Part shown: in pieces, positions 10,149-19,675 of the stretch
How positions within the stretch are numbered: the first letter of the stretch is position 1
How the letters are laid out: the number at the start of each line of letters is the position of its first letter
Origin: Cognatilysobacter terrigena
GTDB lineage: Bacteria > Pseudomonadota > Gammaproteobacteria > Xanthomonadales > Xanthomonadaceae
Direction of reading: 5' to 3'
Length of the DNA: 64,000 nt
NCBI RefSeq assembly: GCF_004361065.1
Contig: NZ_SELT01000003.1
Coordinates: 1-64,000, forward strand
Program-made: the position numbers and the translations under genes
Notes under the pieces: model-generated
Told to the model about the DNA's origin: nothing
Database searches by the model: none
What the model saw: the letters and a program-made list of their open reading frames with translations, nothing else

Positions 10149-10702
10149 AGCTCGTCGAAACGGATCTTCCAGGTTGCGTGATTGTCGAGCCGCGTGTTTT
10201 CGGTGATGACCGCGGCTATTTCTACGAATCGTTCAATCTCGACCGATTGGGCGCCGAAGGACTTGCACCGACATTCGTGCAAGGCAACGTGTCGTTTTCC
10301 CAGCGCGGTGTTCTGCGAGGCCTGCACTATCAATGGCCGAAGCCGCAGGGCAAGTACGTCACCGTGCTTCAAGGGGAGGTATGGGACGTGGCTGTCGACA
10401 TCCGTCGCGGCTCTCCTACATTCGGCAAATGGACGGCCGTCGTCTTGAATGCGGAGAACAAGCGTCACTTCTGGATTCCGGAGGGTTTCGCCCATGGATT
10501 CGTCGTGACGAGTGACACGGCGCTTTTCTCGTATCTGTGTACGGCGACCTACGACGCCACGGCAGATGCGGCGATTCGCTGGGACGATCCGACGTTGGGG
10601 ATCGACTGGCCGGCGAGCAATCCTTCGCTATCGACAAAGGACGCGGATGCGCCTTTCCTCGACGCAATCCCGGCCGATCGACTGCCGGTCTACTCGGCAT
10701 GA
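10145..10702 (+). CDS. rfbC: dTDP-4-dehydrorhamnose 3,5-epimerase
   Basis: 185 residues of the RmlC cupin family, epimerising C3 and C5 of the 4-keto sugar. Key features are the N-terminal [20 protein letters not shown], the catalytic histidine in [10 protein letters not shown] and the [11 protein letters not shown] strand. The start is a GTG overlapping the rfbA stop. Composition stays lower in GC than the flanking genes, like the second half of rfbA. Cytoplasmic. Confidence 0.95.
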   Translation: MKLVETDLPGCVIVEPRVFGDDRGYFYESFNLDRLGAEGLAPTFVQGNVSFSQRGVLRGLHYQWPKPQGKYVTVLQGEVWDVAVDIRRGSPTFGKWTAVVLNAENKRHFWIPEGFAHGFVVTSDTALFSYLCTATYDATADAAIRWDDPTLGIDWPASNPSLSTKDADAPFLDAIPADRLPVYSA

Positions 10703-11610
10703 CGACACTCGTCATCGGCGCGGGCGGGCAGGTCGGCCGCGCGCTTCTTGCGCGCAGGCCCGATGGTATGCAGTGGCTCGCGACATCCCGTGATGGGGCG
10801 GCGGCGGGCGGAGTGGAGATGGCCCCACTCGACGTCACCGACGAAGCTGCTGTCACCGCGCTTGTCGCACGAGTGCGACCTACGGTTGTCATCAACGCCG
10901 CTGCTTACACCGCGGTGGATCGAGCAGAGGCGGAACCCGACGGCGCATTCGCCACGAATGCCGCCGCGCCCGCCGCGATTGCCCGCGCCTGCAACGCGGT
11001 CGGCGCGTTCCTCGTCCACTACTCGACCGACTACGTTTTCGACGGTGGCGGCGCGGCACCATACCCCGAGGATGCTGCAGTCGCCCCACTCGGCGTTTAC
11101 GGTGCTAGTAAGCTTGAGGGCGAGCGTGCGGTCCTCGCTCTTGCTCCGGCGTCGCTCGTGATTCGAACGGCGTGGGTCTACGCGCCATACGGCCACAACT
11201 TCATGCGCACCATGCTCCGCCTGGCGTCGGAGCGTCCTGAACTGCGCGTGGTGGATGATCAGGTCGGCGCGCCGACCACCGCAGACTTCATCGCGCGTTC
11301 GACGATAGCGCTCGTGAATCGTGACGAGCGCCCCACAGGCGTTGTCAACGTTGTCTGCGGTGGCGCCACCAGTTGGTACGGCTTTGCGGACGCCATAGTG
11401 CGCGGCGCATTCGCGCGCGGCTTGCTGAAGCAGCGTCCAGACGTGACGCCGATTCCGACGTCGGCTTTCCCGACACTCGCGAAGCGGCCCGCCTATTCAG
11501 TCCTGTCGATCCGGAAGCTGATCGAACTCGGCGTCGATGTCCCCGACTGGCGGTCGGAGCTTGACCGCACTCTCGATCTCATGGCGACGCAAGGCGGCTC
11601 GAACCCCTGA
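10699..11610 (+). CDS. rfbD: dTDP-4-dehydrorhamnose reductase
   Basis: 303 residues, last step to dTDP-L-rhamnose with NAD(P)H. The N-terminal GAGGQVGRALL loop binds the cofactor, STDYVFDG and the catalytic VYGASKLEGE (YxxxK) follow, and the C-terminal substrate region contains AWVYAPYGHNF. The ATG overlaps the rfbC stop. The complete set makes the activated sugar for lipopolysaccharide or another surface glycan; no glycosyltransferase or O-antigen genes lie beside it in this window. Confidence 0.95.
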   Translation: MTTLVIGAGGQVGRALLARRPDGMQWLATSRDGAAAGGVEMAPLDVTDEAAVTALVARVRPTVVINAAAYTAVDRAEAEPDGAFATNAAAPAAIARACNAVGAFLVHYSTDYVFDGGGAAPYPEDAAVAPLGVYGASKLEGERAVLALAPASLVIRTAWVYAPYGHNFMRTMLRLASERPELRVVDDQVGAPTTADFIARSTIALVNRDERPTGVVNVVCGGATSWYGFADAIVRGAFARGLLKQRPDVTPIPTSAFPTLAKRPAYSVLSIRKLIELGVDVPDWRSELDRTLDLMATQGGSNP

Positions 11611-11667
11611 TAATGGCGGTGGGGGAGGGCCGGAGAGGCCCGCCGAAACGTGCCAAGAGGGGATTGC

Positions 11668-13653
11668 ATGAAGACGTTCAAGGCTCTGGTGGGCGCGCTC
11701 GCGCTCGCACTGGCTTGCGCCAACGCGCACGCGGTCGATGTCGACTCGTTCATCCGTCGGGACAAGTTCCACGACATCAAGATCTCGCCGACAGGGGAGT
11801 ATCTGGCGGCAACGGTGCCGTTCGAGGATCGCGTCGCGTTCGTCATCCTTCGACGCAGCGACAACAAGGTCACCGGCACGTTCGATCTCGGGCGCAACAC
11901 GGCAATTGCCGGATTCGACTGGGTGAACGACGAACGCGTGCTCATATCCGCAGCCGAGAAATTCGGAGCACTCGATAAGCCATCGCCGACGGGTGAGCTG
12001 TACGGCATGAACGCTGACGGGTCGCACACCGAATTGCTCGTCGGATTCCGGGCTCATGGCGAGATGGGTACGCACATCCGGAAGAAGCAGGCCGAAGATG
12101 TCGCGGCGTTTCCAATCGATAGCCTCGCCGCCAGCGACAAGTTCGCGGTCATCAAGGTGATCCCGTTTGCCGCCGAGCCGTACAACCGCGCCGAACGGCT
12201 CGACGTCTACACCGGCCAGCGCCAGCGCCTCGCAAGCGCGCCCATCCGGAATGCCGCCTTCATTACCGACAACAGCGGTGTGGTGCGCTTCGCGTACGGC
12301 CAGGAGTCCGACCTCGCGCTGAAACTCTTCTACCGTGATGGTGACGGTGCGAACTGGCAGTTGCTGAACGACGAATCGGTCACCCATCGTCGCGAGGTCG
12401 CGATCGGCTTCTCCGCCGACAACGCGACCGCATTCCTTGAGGTCAGCGACGACACGCACCCGGCGAAGCTCGTGGCGCTGGACCTGAAGACGCGGGCCCG
12501 CAAGGAGCTGTTCGGAGATGAGGTCGCCGATCCTGCCTCGTTCCTGTACCGCCACGGCACGCGGGAGCCGATTGGCGTCATTTTCGATGACGGCAAAGGG
12601 CGGACCGAGTTTTTCGATCCGTCGGGGCCGGATGCGCGCCTACAGAAGAGCCTGGAAGCCGCCTTCGTTGGCCAGCGCGTGTTCGTGACGTCGGAGACCA
12701 CGGACGGGCGCCTGGCATTGGTGAGCGTGTCGAGTGACCAGAACCCAGGCGACTACTACCTGTTCGATACGGTCGCGAAGAAGGCCGACCTGCTGCTCAG
12801 CAGTCGCGATTGGGTCGACCCGGCGCAGGTGCACAAGGCGGAACCGATCGCGATCAAGGCGCGGGACGGTCTCCAGCTGCACGGCTATCTCACGCGCCCC
12901 GCCAACGCGGACGGCCGTCGTGTTCCGATGGTCGTCCTACCCCACGGTGGCCCGTTCGGCATCAGCGATACGTGGGACTACGACACGGAGCGCGATCTCC
13001 TTGCAAGTGCGGGCTACGCTGTCTTGCAAGTCAACTTTCGCGGCTCCGGAGGCTATGGGCATGCGTTCGAGCAGGCCGGCGCGCTTCAGTGGGGCAAGGC
13101 CATGCAGGACGACCTCACCGATGCTACGAAGTGGGCCATCGACCAAGGGATCGCCGACGGCTCGAAGATCTGTCTTTACGGTGCCAGTTACGGCGCCTAC
13201 GCGTCGCTCATGGGCGTCGCCAAGGAGCCGACCCTCTATCGCTGCGCCGCCGGTTATGTCGGTGTCTACGATCTGCCCACTCTTTACACGAATGGAGACA
13301 GCAACGACACGAAGAGCCAGCGGAACTGGCTGGAGCGGTGGGTGGGTGCCAAGGACGAGCTCCCGGATTCGTCGTCACCGACCAAGGTCGCTCAGCAGAT
13401 CAAGGTGCCGGTCTTCCTCGCAGCAGGTGGCGAGGACCAGCGTGCTCCCATCCAGCACAGCAAGCTGATGGAGCAGGCGCTGCGTCGGGCCGGCGTTCCG
13501 GTCGAGACGCTGTACTACGACACCGAAGGTCACGGCTTCTACAAGATCGAGCACCAGCGCGAGTTCTACACGAAGCTGCTGGCGTTCCTGTCGCGCAACA
13601 TTGGCGGGCAGACGGCGACGCCGTCGACCGGGAGCGCGTCGGCGGCAAAGTAG
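11668..13653 (+). CDS. Secreted S9-family (prolyl oligopeptidase-like) peptidase
   Basis: 661 residues. A signal peptide covers about residues 1-23 (ALALALACANAHA). An N-terminal degenerate beta-propeller is followed from about residue 400 by the alpha/beta-hydrolase catalytic domain. The nucleophile motif is GASYGAY (catalytic Ser), the acid lies in GGEDQRAP and the histidine in EGHGFYKIEH. PHGGPFG shows the family oxyanion segment. The start is set by AGAGGGGA before the ATG and by the signal peptide; a frame extending to 11650 adds six residues. Predicted periplasmic or secreted acylaminoacyl- or dipeptidyl-peptidase; exact specificity is not readable. A second S9 peptidase and a peptide transporter lie downstream. 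Confidence 0.86.
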   Translation: MKTFKALVGALALALACANAHAVDVDSFIRRDKFHDIKISPTGEYLAATVPFEDRVAFVILRRSDNKVTGTFDLGRNTAIAGFDWVNDERVLISAAEKFGALDKPSPTGELYGMNADGSHTELLVGFRAHGEMGTHIRKKQAEDVAAFPIDSLAASDKFAVIKVIPFAAEPYNRAERLDVYTGQRQRLASAPIRNAAFITDNSGVVRFAYGQESDLALKLFYRDGDGANWQLLNDESVTHRREVAIGFSADNATAFLEVSDDTHPAKLVALDLKTRARKELFGDEVADPASFLYRHGTREPIGVIFDDGKGRTEFFDPSGPDARLQKSLEAAFVGQRVFVTSETTDGRLALVSVSSDQNPGDYYLFDTVAKKADLLLSSRDWVDPAQVHKAEPIAIKARDGLQLHGYLTRPANADGRRVPMVVLPHGGPFGISDTWDYDTERDLLASAGYAVLQVNFRGSGGYGHAFEQAGALQWGKAMQDDLTDATKWAIDQGIADGSKICLYGASYGAYASLMGVAKEPTLYRCAAGYVGVYDLPTLYTNGDSNDTKSQRNWLERWVGAKDELPDSSSPTKVAQQIKVPVFLAAGGEDQRAPIQHSKLMEQALRRAGVPVETLYYDTEGHGFYKIEHQREFYTKLLAFLSRNIGGQTATPSTGSASAAK

Positions 13654-13679
13654 AGGCCGCCGTCGTAGATCCGGATAGC

Positions 13680-13707
13680 AAGAAGGGCGCCCTAGAGCGC
13701 CCTTCTT
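13680..13707. terminator. Bidirectional intrinsic terminator between S9 peptidase and POT transporter
   Basis: An 11-base perfect stem (13680-13690 with 13697-13707, 6-base loop) rich in GC at the base of the loop and flanked by A- and T-rich ends, lying between two convergent genes. It should terminate both. Confidence 0.8.
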
Positions 13708-13730
13708 ATTTGTGCTGACAATGGCGCGGC

Positions 13731-15554
13731 TCACCGCACGCCGTGCATCCACTTGCGAAGCAGTGGCGAGATCAGGAACGCCACCACCGCGCAGCCGACG
13801 CCGATCCACATCATCAGCCAGAAGAGGTGCGCGTACTTCGCGCCGGCTTCGGCCATGTTGATCGTCGTTCCTTCCGGGATGTCGAGCGATGCCAGCTTGC
13901 CGAACAGTGCCGCCAGCGTTTCCGAGAACGCGGTCGCAAGGAACCAGGTGCCCATCATCAGGCTGACGACGCTGCGCACCGACAGCTGCGTCACTGCGGA
14001 CAAGCCGACCGGCGCCAGGCACATCTCGCCGACTTCGAGCACGAAGTAGGCGAGCACCAGCCACCACACGCTCGCCATCGCGCCGGTGGCGCCGGCGTGC
14101 TCGGCTGCCCATGCGAGCGGGATGAAGCTCAGCCCGGCGAACAGCAGGCCGAGTGCGGACTTCGTCGGCTTCGAGGGATCGAGTCCACGACGACCGAGGA
14201 ACGCCCAGATCGCGCTGAAGGTCGGTGCGAGCAGCACGATGAACATCGCGCCGAGGTAGGTCAGCGAGCCCGCGGTTTGCGGCAGCACGAGCGCGTCGCG
14301 GATCAGGAAGACGAGCATCGCGACGACGGCGAGGCCGAACAGCACGCCCGGCGCCGACGACTGCGGATTGCGGTCCGACAGCGACGCCGACGCCACGAAC
14401 GCGAGCGGGGCGAGCAGCAGCGACACGATCGACCACGGCGCCGACTGCACGAACTGCGAGAACGTCACCGCGGGCGCCCCGGCGGCCTGCACGTCCGGCA
14501 CATGACGCACGAGCGACGGCACAATGTCCTTGGTCAGCATGCGGTCGGTGAACGTCACCCACGAGCCGTACGTCTGCTCGTACAGCGTGAAGAACACGAG
14601 GCACATCGCGATGAGCAGGATCAGCGCATACATCTGCTGGCGCTCGACCGGCGTGCAGCGCGTCGCCGTGAACCAGAAGAACCAGGCCAGCACGCCGACC
14701 ATCACAAGAATCATCAGGCCGAGTGCCAGCGAGATGTCGCCCGGCAGTGCGAACGCGCCATTCGCGACCGCCCACATCAGCCACGCCACCGGGAACAACC
14801 CGACGATCGCACCGACATAGATGGCGAGCTCGCGCGGCATGCCCCACACGCGTTCGCGCAGCAGTTCCGGACGCGGCGGTTCGGCGTGCCCTTCGAGATA
14901 TTTCTGGCCCCATAGGAACTGGCCGAGACCGAGCGCCATGCCGATGCCTGCCGCGCCGAAGCCGTACTTCCAGCCGAGCGTCTGGCCGAGGTAGCCGCAG
15001 ACGATCGACGCGAACAGCGCGCCGAGATTGATGCCCGCGTAGAACAGCGAGAAGCCCGAGTCGCGACGCGGATCGTCTTCCGCGTACAGGCGGCCGACAA
15101 TCGTCGAGATGTTCGGCTTGAGGAAGCCGACGCCCATGATGATCAGCGCGAGCGAGAGGTAGAACGCGCGCAGAGCCGATTCGTCGCGCACCACTTCGCC
15201 GCCGATGACGTGCGCATCGTGGCCTTCGATCGTCATGCCCATGTGGCCGAGCACGAGCAGGATGCCGCCGAAGATCACGGCCTTGCGCGTGCCGAGATAG
15301 CGGTCGGCCAACATGCCGCCGAACACCGGGATGCAGTAGACGAGGCCGCCGTACGCGCCGAGCACGTCGTAGCCCGAGGCGTCCTTGAACAGGTGGTGCT
15401 TCAGCAGGAACAGCAGGAGCAGCGCCTTCATTCCGTAGAACGAGAAGCGCTCCCACATCTCGGTGAAGAAGCAGACGTAGACGCCCTTGGGGTGGCCGAA
15501 CAGGTCGCGACGGGGATCCGCGGCGAGCGCGGCGGCATTCGAGGCTGGCGTCAC
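13731..15554 (-). CDS. POT-family proton-dependent oligopeptide transporter
   Basis: 607 residues with about 14 hydrophobic segments. The POT/PTR signature elements are present: GHPKGVYVCFFTEMWERFSFYGMKALL (the ExxERF motif in TMEMWERFSFYG form) in the first helix, ADRYLGTRKAV after helix 2-3, and the FYAGINLGA segment. It imports di- and tripeptides with protons across the inner membrane. A GTG at 15554 is chosen because CGGAG precedes it by six bases and a TATACT lies further upstream; the open frame continues to 15728 but its extra residues are low-complexity and cross that promoter. Located between two secreted S9 peptidases, which would supply peptides. Confidence 0.88.
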   Translation of the reverse strand: MTPASNAAALAADPRRDLFGHPKGVYVCFFTEMWERFSFYGMKALLLLFLLKHHLFKDASGYDVLGAYGGLVYCIPVFGGMLADRYLGTRKAVIFGGILLVLGHMGMTIEGHDAHVIGGEVVRDESALRAFYLSLALIIMGVGFLKPNISTIVGRLYAEDDPRRDSGFSLFYAGINLGALFASIVCGYLGQTLGWKYGFGAAGIGMALGLGQFLWGQKYLEGHAEPPRPELLRERVWGMPRELAIYVGAIVGLFPVAWLMWAVANGAFALPGDISLALGLMILVMVGVLAWFFWFTATRCTPVERQQMYALILLIAMCLVFFTLYEQTYGSWVTFTDRMLTKDIVPSLVRHVPDVQAAGAPAVTFSQFVQSAPWSIVSLLLAPLAFVASASLSDRNPQSSAPGVLFGLAVVAMLVFLIRDALVLPQTAGSLTYLGAMFIVLLAPTFSAIWAFLGRRGLDPSKPTKSALGLLFAGLSFIPLAWAAEHAGATGAMASVWWLVLAYFVLEVGEMCLAPVGLSAVTQLSVRSVVSLMMGTWFLATAFSETLAALFGKLASLDIPEGTTINMAEAGAKYAHLFWLMMWIGVGCAVVAFLISPLLRKWMHGVR

Positions 15555-15583
15555 GCACCACTCCGGCGTGAAAAAGGTGCCCG

Positions 15584-15589
15584 AGTATA
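15584..15589 (-). promoter_or_regulatory. Candidate -10 box for the POT transporter
   Basis: TATACT on the minus strand, 29 bases before the GTG start. No good -35 match at 16-18 bases, so confidence is limited. The rest of the 257-base gap to the next gene shows no other clear signal. Confidence 0.35.
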
Positions 15590-15811
15590 GCCACGGCGCC
15601 GCGGGCGGCCCGGCGACGCGCCGTGCACGCTTCAGCCGCAAATGCGCGCGGCGTCGTGTTGCAGTGCACGACGGTCGGCACGCGCTCGCGCCGCCAGCGC
15701 GACGCCGCGCACGGATACGCGACCGCACGGCGCCGCCCGCGTCCGCGTTCGCTTTGCCACCACCGGCCGTACGCCTACCATCGGCGCCCTCGTCACCCCC
15801 GCGGAGTCCCG

Positions 15812-17872
15812 ATGCCCCGTCTCGCCTTGCTGCCCCTGATGCTCGCCGCCGCGCTGCCCCTCGCCGCGGGCGCCGCGCCCCATGGCCTGCAGCCCAAGGA
15901 GCTCGCCACGCTCGACCGCTTCTCCTCGCCGGTGCTGACGCCCGACGGCGCGAAGCTCGTGTTCGCGCGCCGCGTCGTCGAGTTCGATGCGAACAAGTCG
16001 TCGACCGCGCTGTGGGTGCAGCCGACGTCGGGCGCCGGCAAGGCGACGCGCCTCACGCCCGAAGGCTGGAACGTCAACTCGCCGCTCGTGTCGGAGGACG
16101 GCAAGCGCGTCTACTTCCTGAGCTCGAAGGGCGGTTCGTCGCAGGTGTATTACGTGCCGGTCGGCGGCGGTACGCCGGTGCAGGTCACGGCGATGCCGCT
16201 CGACGTCAGCACGTATTCGCTGTCGCCGAAGGGTGACCGCATCGCGCTGTCGATGGAAACCTATCCGGACTGCGCGGCGGATCTTGCCTGCAATACCAAG
16301 CACGAGAAGAAGACGGACACGCCGAAGACCACGGGCGTCGTCTTCGATCGCATGTTCATCCGCCACTGGGATGCGTGGAACGAGGGCAAGCTCAATCGCC
16401 TGTTCGTCGCCGACCTGCCGGCCGCGGGCAAGACGGTGAACACCGCGAAGCTCGTCGGTGGCAACGTCGTCGCCGACGTGCCTTCGCGCCCATTCGGCGA
16501 CGCCAGCGAGTTCACCTGGTCGCCTGACGGCCAGCAGCTCGTGTTCAGTGCGCGCAACGCCGACCGCGACGAGCCGACGTCGACCAACTTCGACCTCTAC
16601 CTCGTGCCCGCCGACGGTAGCGCCGATGCGCGCAACCTCACCGCGGCGAACAAGGCGTGGGATACGGGTGGCGCGTTCAGTGCGAACGGCAAGACGCTCT
16701 ACTACCGCGCGATGAAGCGCCCCGGTTTCGAGGCCGATCGCTTCGCGCTGATGGCGATGGATCTGGCGACGGGCGAGTCGCGCGAAATCGACCCGAAGTG
16801 GGATCGCTCCGCCGACGGCATCACGCTGTCGTCCGACGGCAAGTCGATCTACACGACGGCCGAGGACATGGGCGAGCACCCGCTGTGGGCGGTCGACATC
16901 GCGTCGGGCGGCGTCACCAAGCTCGTGGGCGAGGGCACGGTGTCGGCGTTCGACGTCAAGAACGGCGTGCTCGCGTTCTCGCGCAACTCCCTGAAGTCGG
17001 GCGACCAGCTCTTCGTCGGTGGCTTGAACGGCAAGGGCGTGCGCGCCGTGTCGCCGTCGGCAGGCGAGCTGCTGAAGGACGTGCGCTTCGGCGACTACGA
17101 GCAGTTCAGCTTCAAGGGTTGGAACAACGAGACGGTGCACGGCTACGTCGTGAAGCCGTGGAACTACGAGCAGGGCAAGACGTACCCCGTCGCGTTCCTG
17201 ATCCACGGCGGCCCGCAGGGCAGCTTCGGCAATGGCTGGAGCTATCGCTGGAATCCGCAGACGTACGCGGGCCAGGGCTATGCCGTCGTAATGATCGATT
17301 TCCACGGCTCGACGGGTTACGGCCAAGCATTCACCGACGCGATCAGCCAGCACTGGGGCGACCGCCCGCTGGAAGACCTGCAGAAGGGTTGGACGGCCGC
17401 GCAGAAGCAGTACGGCTTCCTCAACGGCGACAAGGCCTGTGCGCTCGGCGCGAGCTACGGCGGCTACATGGTCTATTGGATCGCTGGCAACTGGAACCAG
17501 CCGTGGAAGTGCCTGGTCGACCACGACGGCGTGTTCGACAACCGCATGATGGGTTACAGCACCGAAGAGCTGTGGTTCAGCCGCTGGGAGAACGGCGGCA
17601 CGCCGTGGGAAAACCCGGAGGCGTACGAGAAGTTCAACCCGATCAACTACGTCAAGAACTGGCGCGTGCCGATGCTGGTCATCCACAGCCAGCAGGATTT
17701 CCGCATTCCGGCCGAGCAGGGCATCGCTGCGTTCAGCGCGCTGCAGCAGAAGGGCATTGAGTCGAAGTTCCTCTACTTCCCGGACGAGAACCACTGGGTG
17801 CTCAAGCCGCAAAACAGCGTGAAGTGGCACGAGACCGTGAACGACTGGCTGCGCACGCACATCGGCCAGTAA
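15812..17872 (+). CDS. Secreted S9-family peptidase (acylaminoacyl-peptidase-like)
   Basis: 686 residues. A signal peptide spans about residues 1-22 (LPLMLAAALPLAAGA). WD40-like/PD40 propeller repeats (LTPDGAKLVFARR, WSPDGQQLVFSAR) occupy roughly residues 30-420, and the C-terminal hydrolase domain carries GASYGGYM (catalytic Ser), HSQQDFRIP (Asp) and DENHWVLKP (His), plus IHGGPQG. The ATG follows GCGGAG. The organisation matches periplasmic dipeptidyl/acylaminoacyl peptidases common in Xanthomonadaceae. It is divergent from the POT transporter and ends at a strong terminator. Confidence 0.88.
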   Translation: MPRLALLPLMLAAALPLAAGAAPHGLQPKELATLDRFSSPVLTPDGAKLVFARRVVEFDANKSSTALWVQPTSGAGKATRLTPEGWNVNSPLVSEDGKRVYFLSSKGGSSQVYYVPVGGGTPVQVTAMPLDVSTYSLSPKGDRIALSMETYPDCAADLACNTKHEKKTDTPKTTGVVFDRMFIRHWDAWNEGKLNRLFVADLPAAGKTVNTAKLVGGNVVADVPSRPFGDASEFTWSPDGQQLVFSARNADRDEPTSTNFDLYLVPADGSADARNLTAANKAWDTGGAFSANGKTLYYRAMKRPGFEADRFALMAMDLATGESREIDPKWDRSADGITLSSDGKSIYTTAEDMGEHPLWAVDIASGGVTKLVGEGTVSAFDVKNGVLAFSRNSLKSGDQLFVGGLNGKGVRAVSPSAGELLKDVRFGDYEQFSFKGWNNETVHGYVVKPWNYEQGKTYPVAFLIHGGPQGSFGNGWSYRWNPQTYAGQGYAVVMIDFHGSTGYGQAFTDAISQHWGDRPLEDLQKGWTAAQKQYGFLNGDKACALGASYGGYMVYWIAGNWNQPWKCLVDHDGVFDNRMMGYSTEELWFSRWENGGTPWENPEAYEKFNPINYVKNWRVPMLVIHSQQDFRIPAEQGIAAFSALQQKGIESKFLYFPDENHWVLKPQNSVKWHETVNDWLRTHIGQ

Positions 17873-17890
17873 GTCCGACGTTCGGTCACG

Positions 17891-17924
17891 AAAACGCCCG
17901 GCATCGCGAGATGCCGGGCGTTTT
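17891..17924 (+). terminator. Intrinsic terminator after S9 peptidase
   Basis: A 14-base perfect stem (17891-17904 with 17911-17924, 6-base loop) ending in TTTTCG. Its A-rich left arm would also let it function in reverse. Confidence 0.85.
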
Positions 17925-17978
17925 CGTTGGACGGCTGCGTTGACGGCGCGTAGTCGGCGCCTTGCGCAGGCTTCGCGC

Positions 17979-18743
17979 ATGAACGAATCGCAGAAGTGGC
18001 CCGACCGCCTGTGGATCGTCCGCCACGGCGAGTCGGCGGGAAACGTCGCGCGCGAGAAGGCGCGCGTCGCTGACGCACTGACCTATGACTACGGCACGCG
18101 CGATGCCGACGTGCCGCTGTCGGCGCTCGGCGAACAACAGGCCGACGCGCTCGGCCGCTGGTTCGCGGCGTTGCCGGAGCACGAGCGTCCCGACGTCTTC
18201 CTCTGCTCGCCGTACGTTCGCGCACAACAGACGATGCGTCGCGCGTTACGGCAGGCGGGCATCGACTGCGACCGCATCCGCCTCGACGAGCGCCTGCGCG
18301 AACGCGAGTTCGGCATCTTCGACGGCCTCACGCGCCTCGGCGTGCGCGACCGTTATCCCGAGCAGGCGAAGGCGCTCGATCTCATCGGCAAGTTCTATCA
18401 CCGGCCGCCGGGCGGCGAGAGCTGGTGCGACGTCATCCTGCGGCTGCGCAGCGTCGTCGACACGATCACGCGCGAGTACCGCTGCGATCGCGTGCTGATC
18501 GTCGCGCACCAGGTCACGGTGCTGTGCTTCCGCTACCTGCTCGAGCGGATGACGGAAGCAGAGATCCTCGAGATCGATCGGCAGAAGGACGTCGCGAACT
18601 GCGCAATCACCGGCTACGAGTTCGATCCGACGCAAGGCCACCGCGGCAAGCTTGTGCTCGAACGCTACAACTTCGTGGCGCCGCTGATCGAAGCCGGTGC
18701 GCCGGTGACCACCGAGCCCGACGTGCCGGCGGGACCGAAGTGA
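17979..18743 (+). CDS. Histidine phosphatase (phosphoglycerate-mutase-like) family protein
   Basis: 254 residues. The catalytic RHGES lies near residues 14-18, followed by LSALGEQQADALG, the SPYVRAQQT arginine region, REFGIFDG (acid) and the second histidine in VAHQVTV. This is the branch-1 histidine phosphatase fold; family members dephosphorylate sugars, nucleotides or proteins and the substrate cannot be read here. The ATG at 17979 is placed just before the fold. The GTGA overlap with the next gene, an NAD(P)H-hydrate dehydratase, makes a two-gene operon and hints at a link to metabolite clean-up, which is inference only. Confidence 0.82.
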   Translation: MNESQKWPDRLWIVRHGESAGNVAREKARVADALTYDYGTRDADVPLSALGEQQADALGRWFAALPEHERPDVFLCSPYVRAQQTMRRALRQAGIDCDRIRLDERLREREFGIFDGLTRLGVRDRYPEQAKALDLIGKFYHRPPGGESWCDVILRLRSVVDTITREYRCDRVLIVAHQVTVLCFRYLLERMTEAEILEIDRQKDVANCAITGYEFDPTQGHRGKLVLERYNFVAPLIEAGAPVTTEPDVPAGPK

Positions 18744-19675
18744 GTCGCGCGCGCGTCACGCCGATTTCGCCCGCGTGGCTGCGGCGCCATCCGCTGCCGA
18801 TGCCCTCGCATGAAGGCGACAAGGATGCGCGCGGACGCATTCTCGTCATCGCGGGCGCCGGCGAAATGCCGGGCGCAGCGTTGTTGTCGGCCGTGGCCGC
18901 GTTGCGCGCGGGCGCAGGGAAATTGCAGGTGGCGACGTGCGCGAGCGCGGCGCCGCTCGTTGCGGCGGCGGTGCCGGAGTCGCGCGTGGTCGCCTTGCCG
19001 GAAACACGCAGCGGCGCATTGGCTACGGCGGCCCGTAGCCGGATCGAAGCGATGTCCGAACATGCTGACGCCATCGTCGTCGGCCCCGGCCTGCTCGAAT
19101 CCGATGCGATGGCGCGGATGCTGGGTGGATGGCTGGCGACGTTGCCGGAGATTCCAGTCGTGATCGATGCGGCCGCGCTCTGCGCCTTCGATCGCGATGC
19201 GGACGCGATCGCCAACGGCAAGGCACTGCGCATCCTTACACCGCATGCGGGCGAGGCCGCGCGATTGCTCGGTTGCGAACGCGTGGCCGTCGAAGCGCGG
19301 CCGCTCGAACTCGGCATCGACATGGCGCGACGCTTCCGTGCGGTGTGCGTCATGAAGGGTTCGACCAGCTTCGTCATCGACGGGCCTGCGCTCGAGGCAG
19401 GCACCGCCGGCGCCATCGTGTCGAACCGCTACGGCAACGTGGGCCTCGCGACGTCGGGCTCGGGCGACACGCTGTCGGGAATCATTGGTGGACTCGCTGC
19501 GCGCGGCACCGACGCCTTCCGTGCGACGGCATGGGGCGTTTACCTGCACGCCGCTGCAGGCGACGCACTCGCCGAGCGGCAAGGCGGCCCGCTCGGATTT
19601 CTTGCCCGGGAATTGCTCGACGAGATTCCGCGGCTGATGCAGGCAGTGCCGGGATCGAAGCGACGGGAACGCTGA
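18740..19675 (+). CDS. nnrD: ADP/ATP-dependent NAD(P)H-hydrate dehydratase (stand-alone YjeF C-domain)
   Basis: 311 residues matching the C-terminal, ribokinase-like half of E. coli Nnr/YjeF. Landmarks: ILVIAGAGEMPGAALL (nucleotide site), DADAIVVGPGL-like stretch HADAIVVGPGL, LTPHAGEAARLL, MKGSTSFV, and the catalytic GSGDTLSGIIGGLAA. It dehydrates the damaged S-form of NADHX/NADPHX back to NAD(P)H. The N-terminal epimerase domain (NnrE) usually fused to it is missing here. The start is a GTG overlapping the upstream phosphatase stop. Cytoplasmic. Confidence 0.88.
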   Translation: MSRARVTPISPAWLRRHPLPMPSHEGDKDARGRILVIAGAGEMPGAALLSAVAALRAGAGKLQVATCASAAPLVAAAVPESRVVALPETRSGALATAARSRIEAMSEHADAIVVGPGLLESDAMARMLGGWLATLPEIPVVIDAAALCAFDRDADAIANGKALRILTPHAGEAARLLGCERVAVEARPLELGIDMARRFRAVCVMKGSTSFVIDGPALEAGTAGAIVSNRYGNVGLATSGSGDTLSGIIGGLAARGTDAFRATAWGVYLHAAAGDALAERQGGPLGFLARELLDEIPRLMQAVPGSKRRER

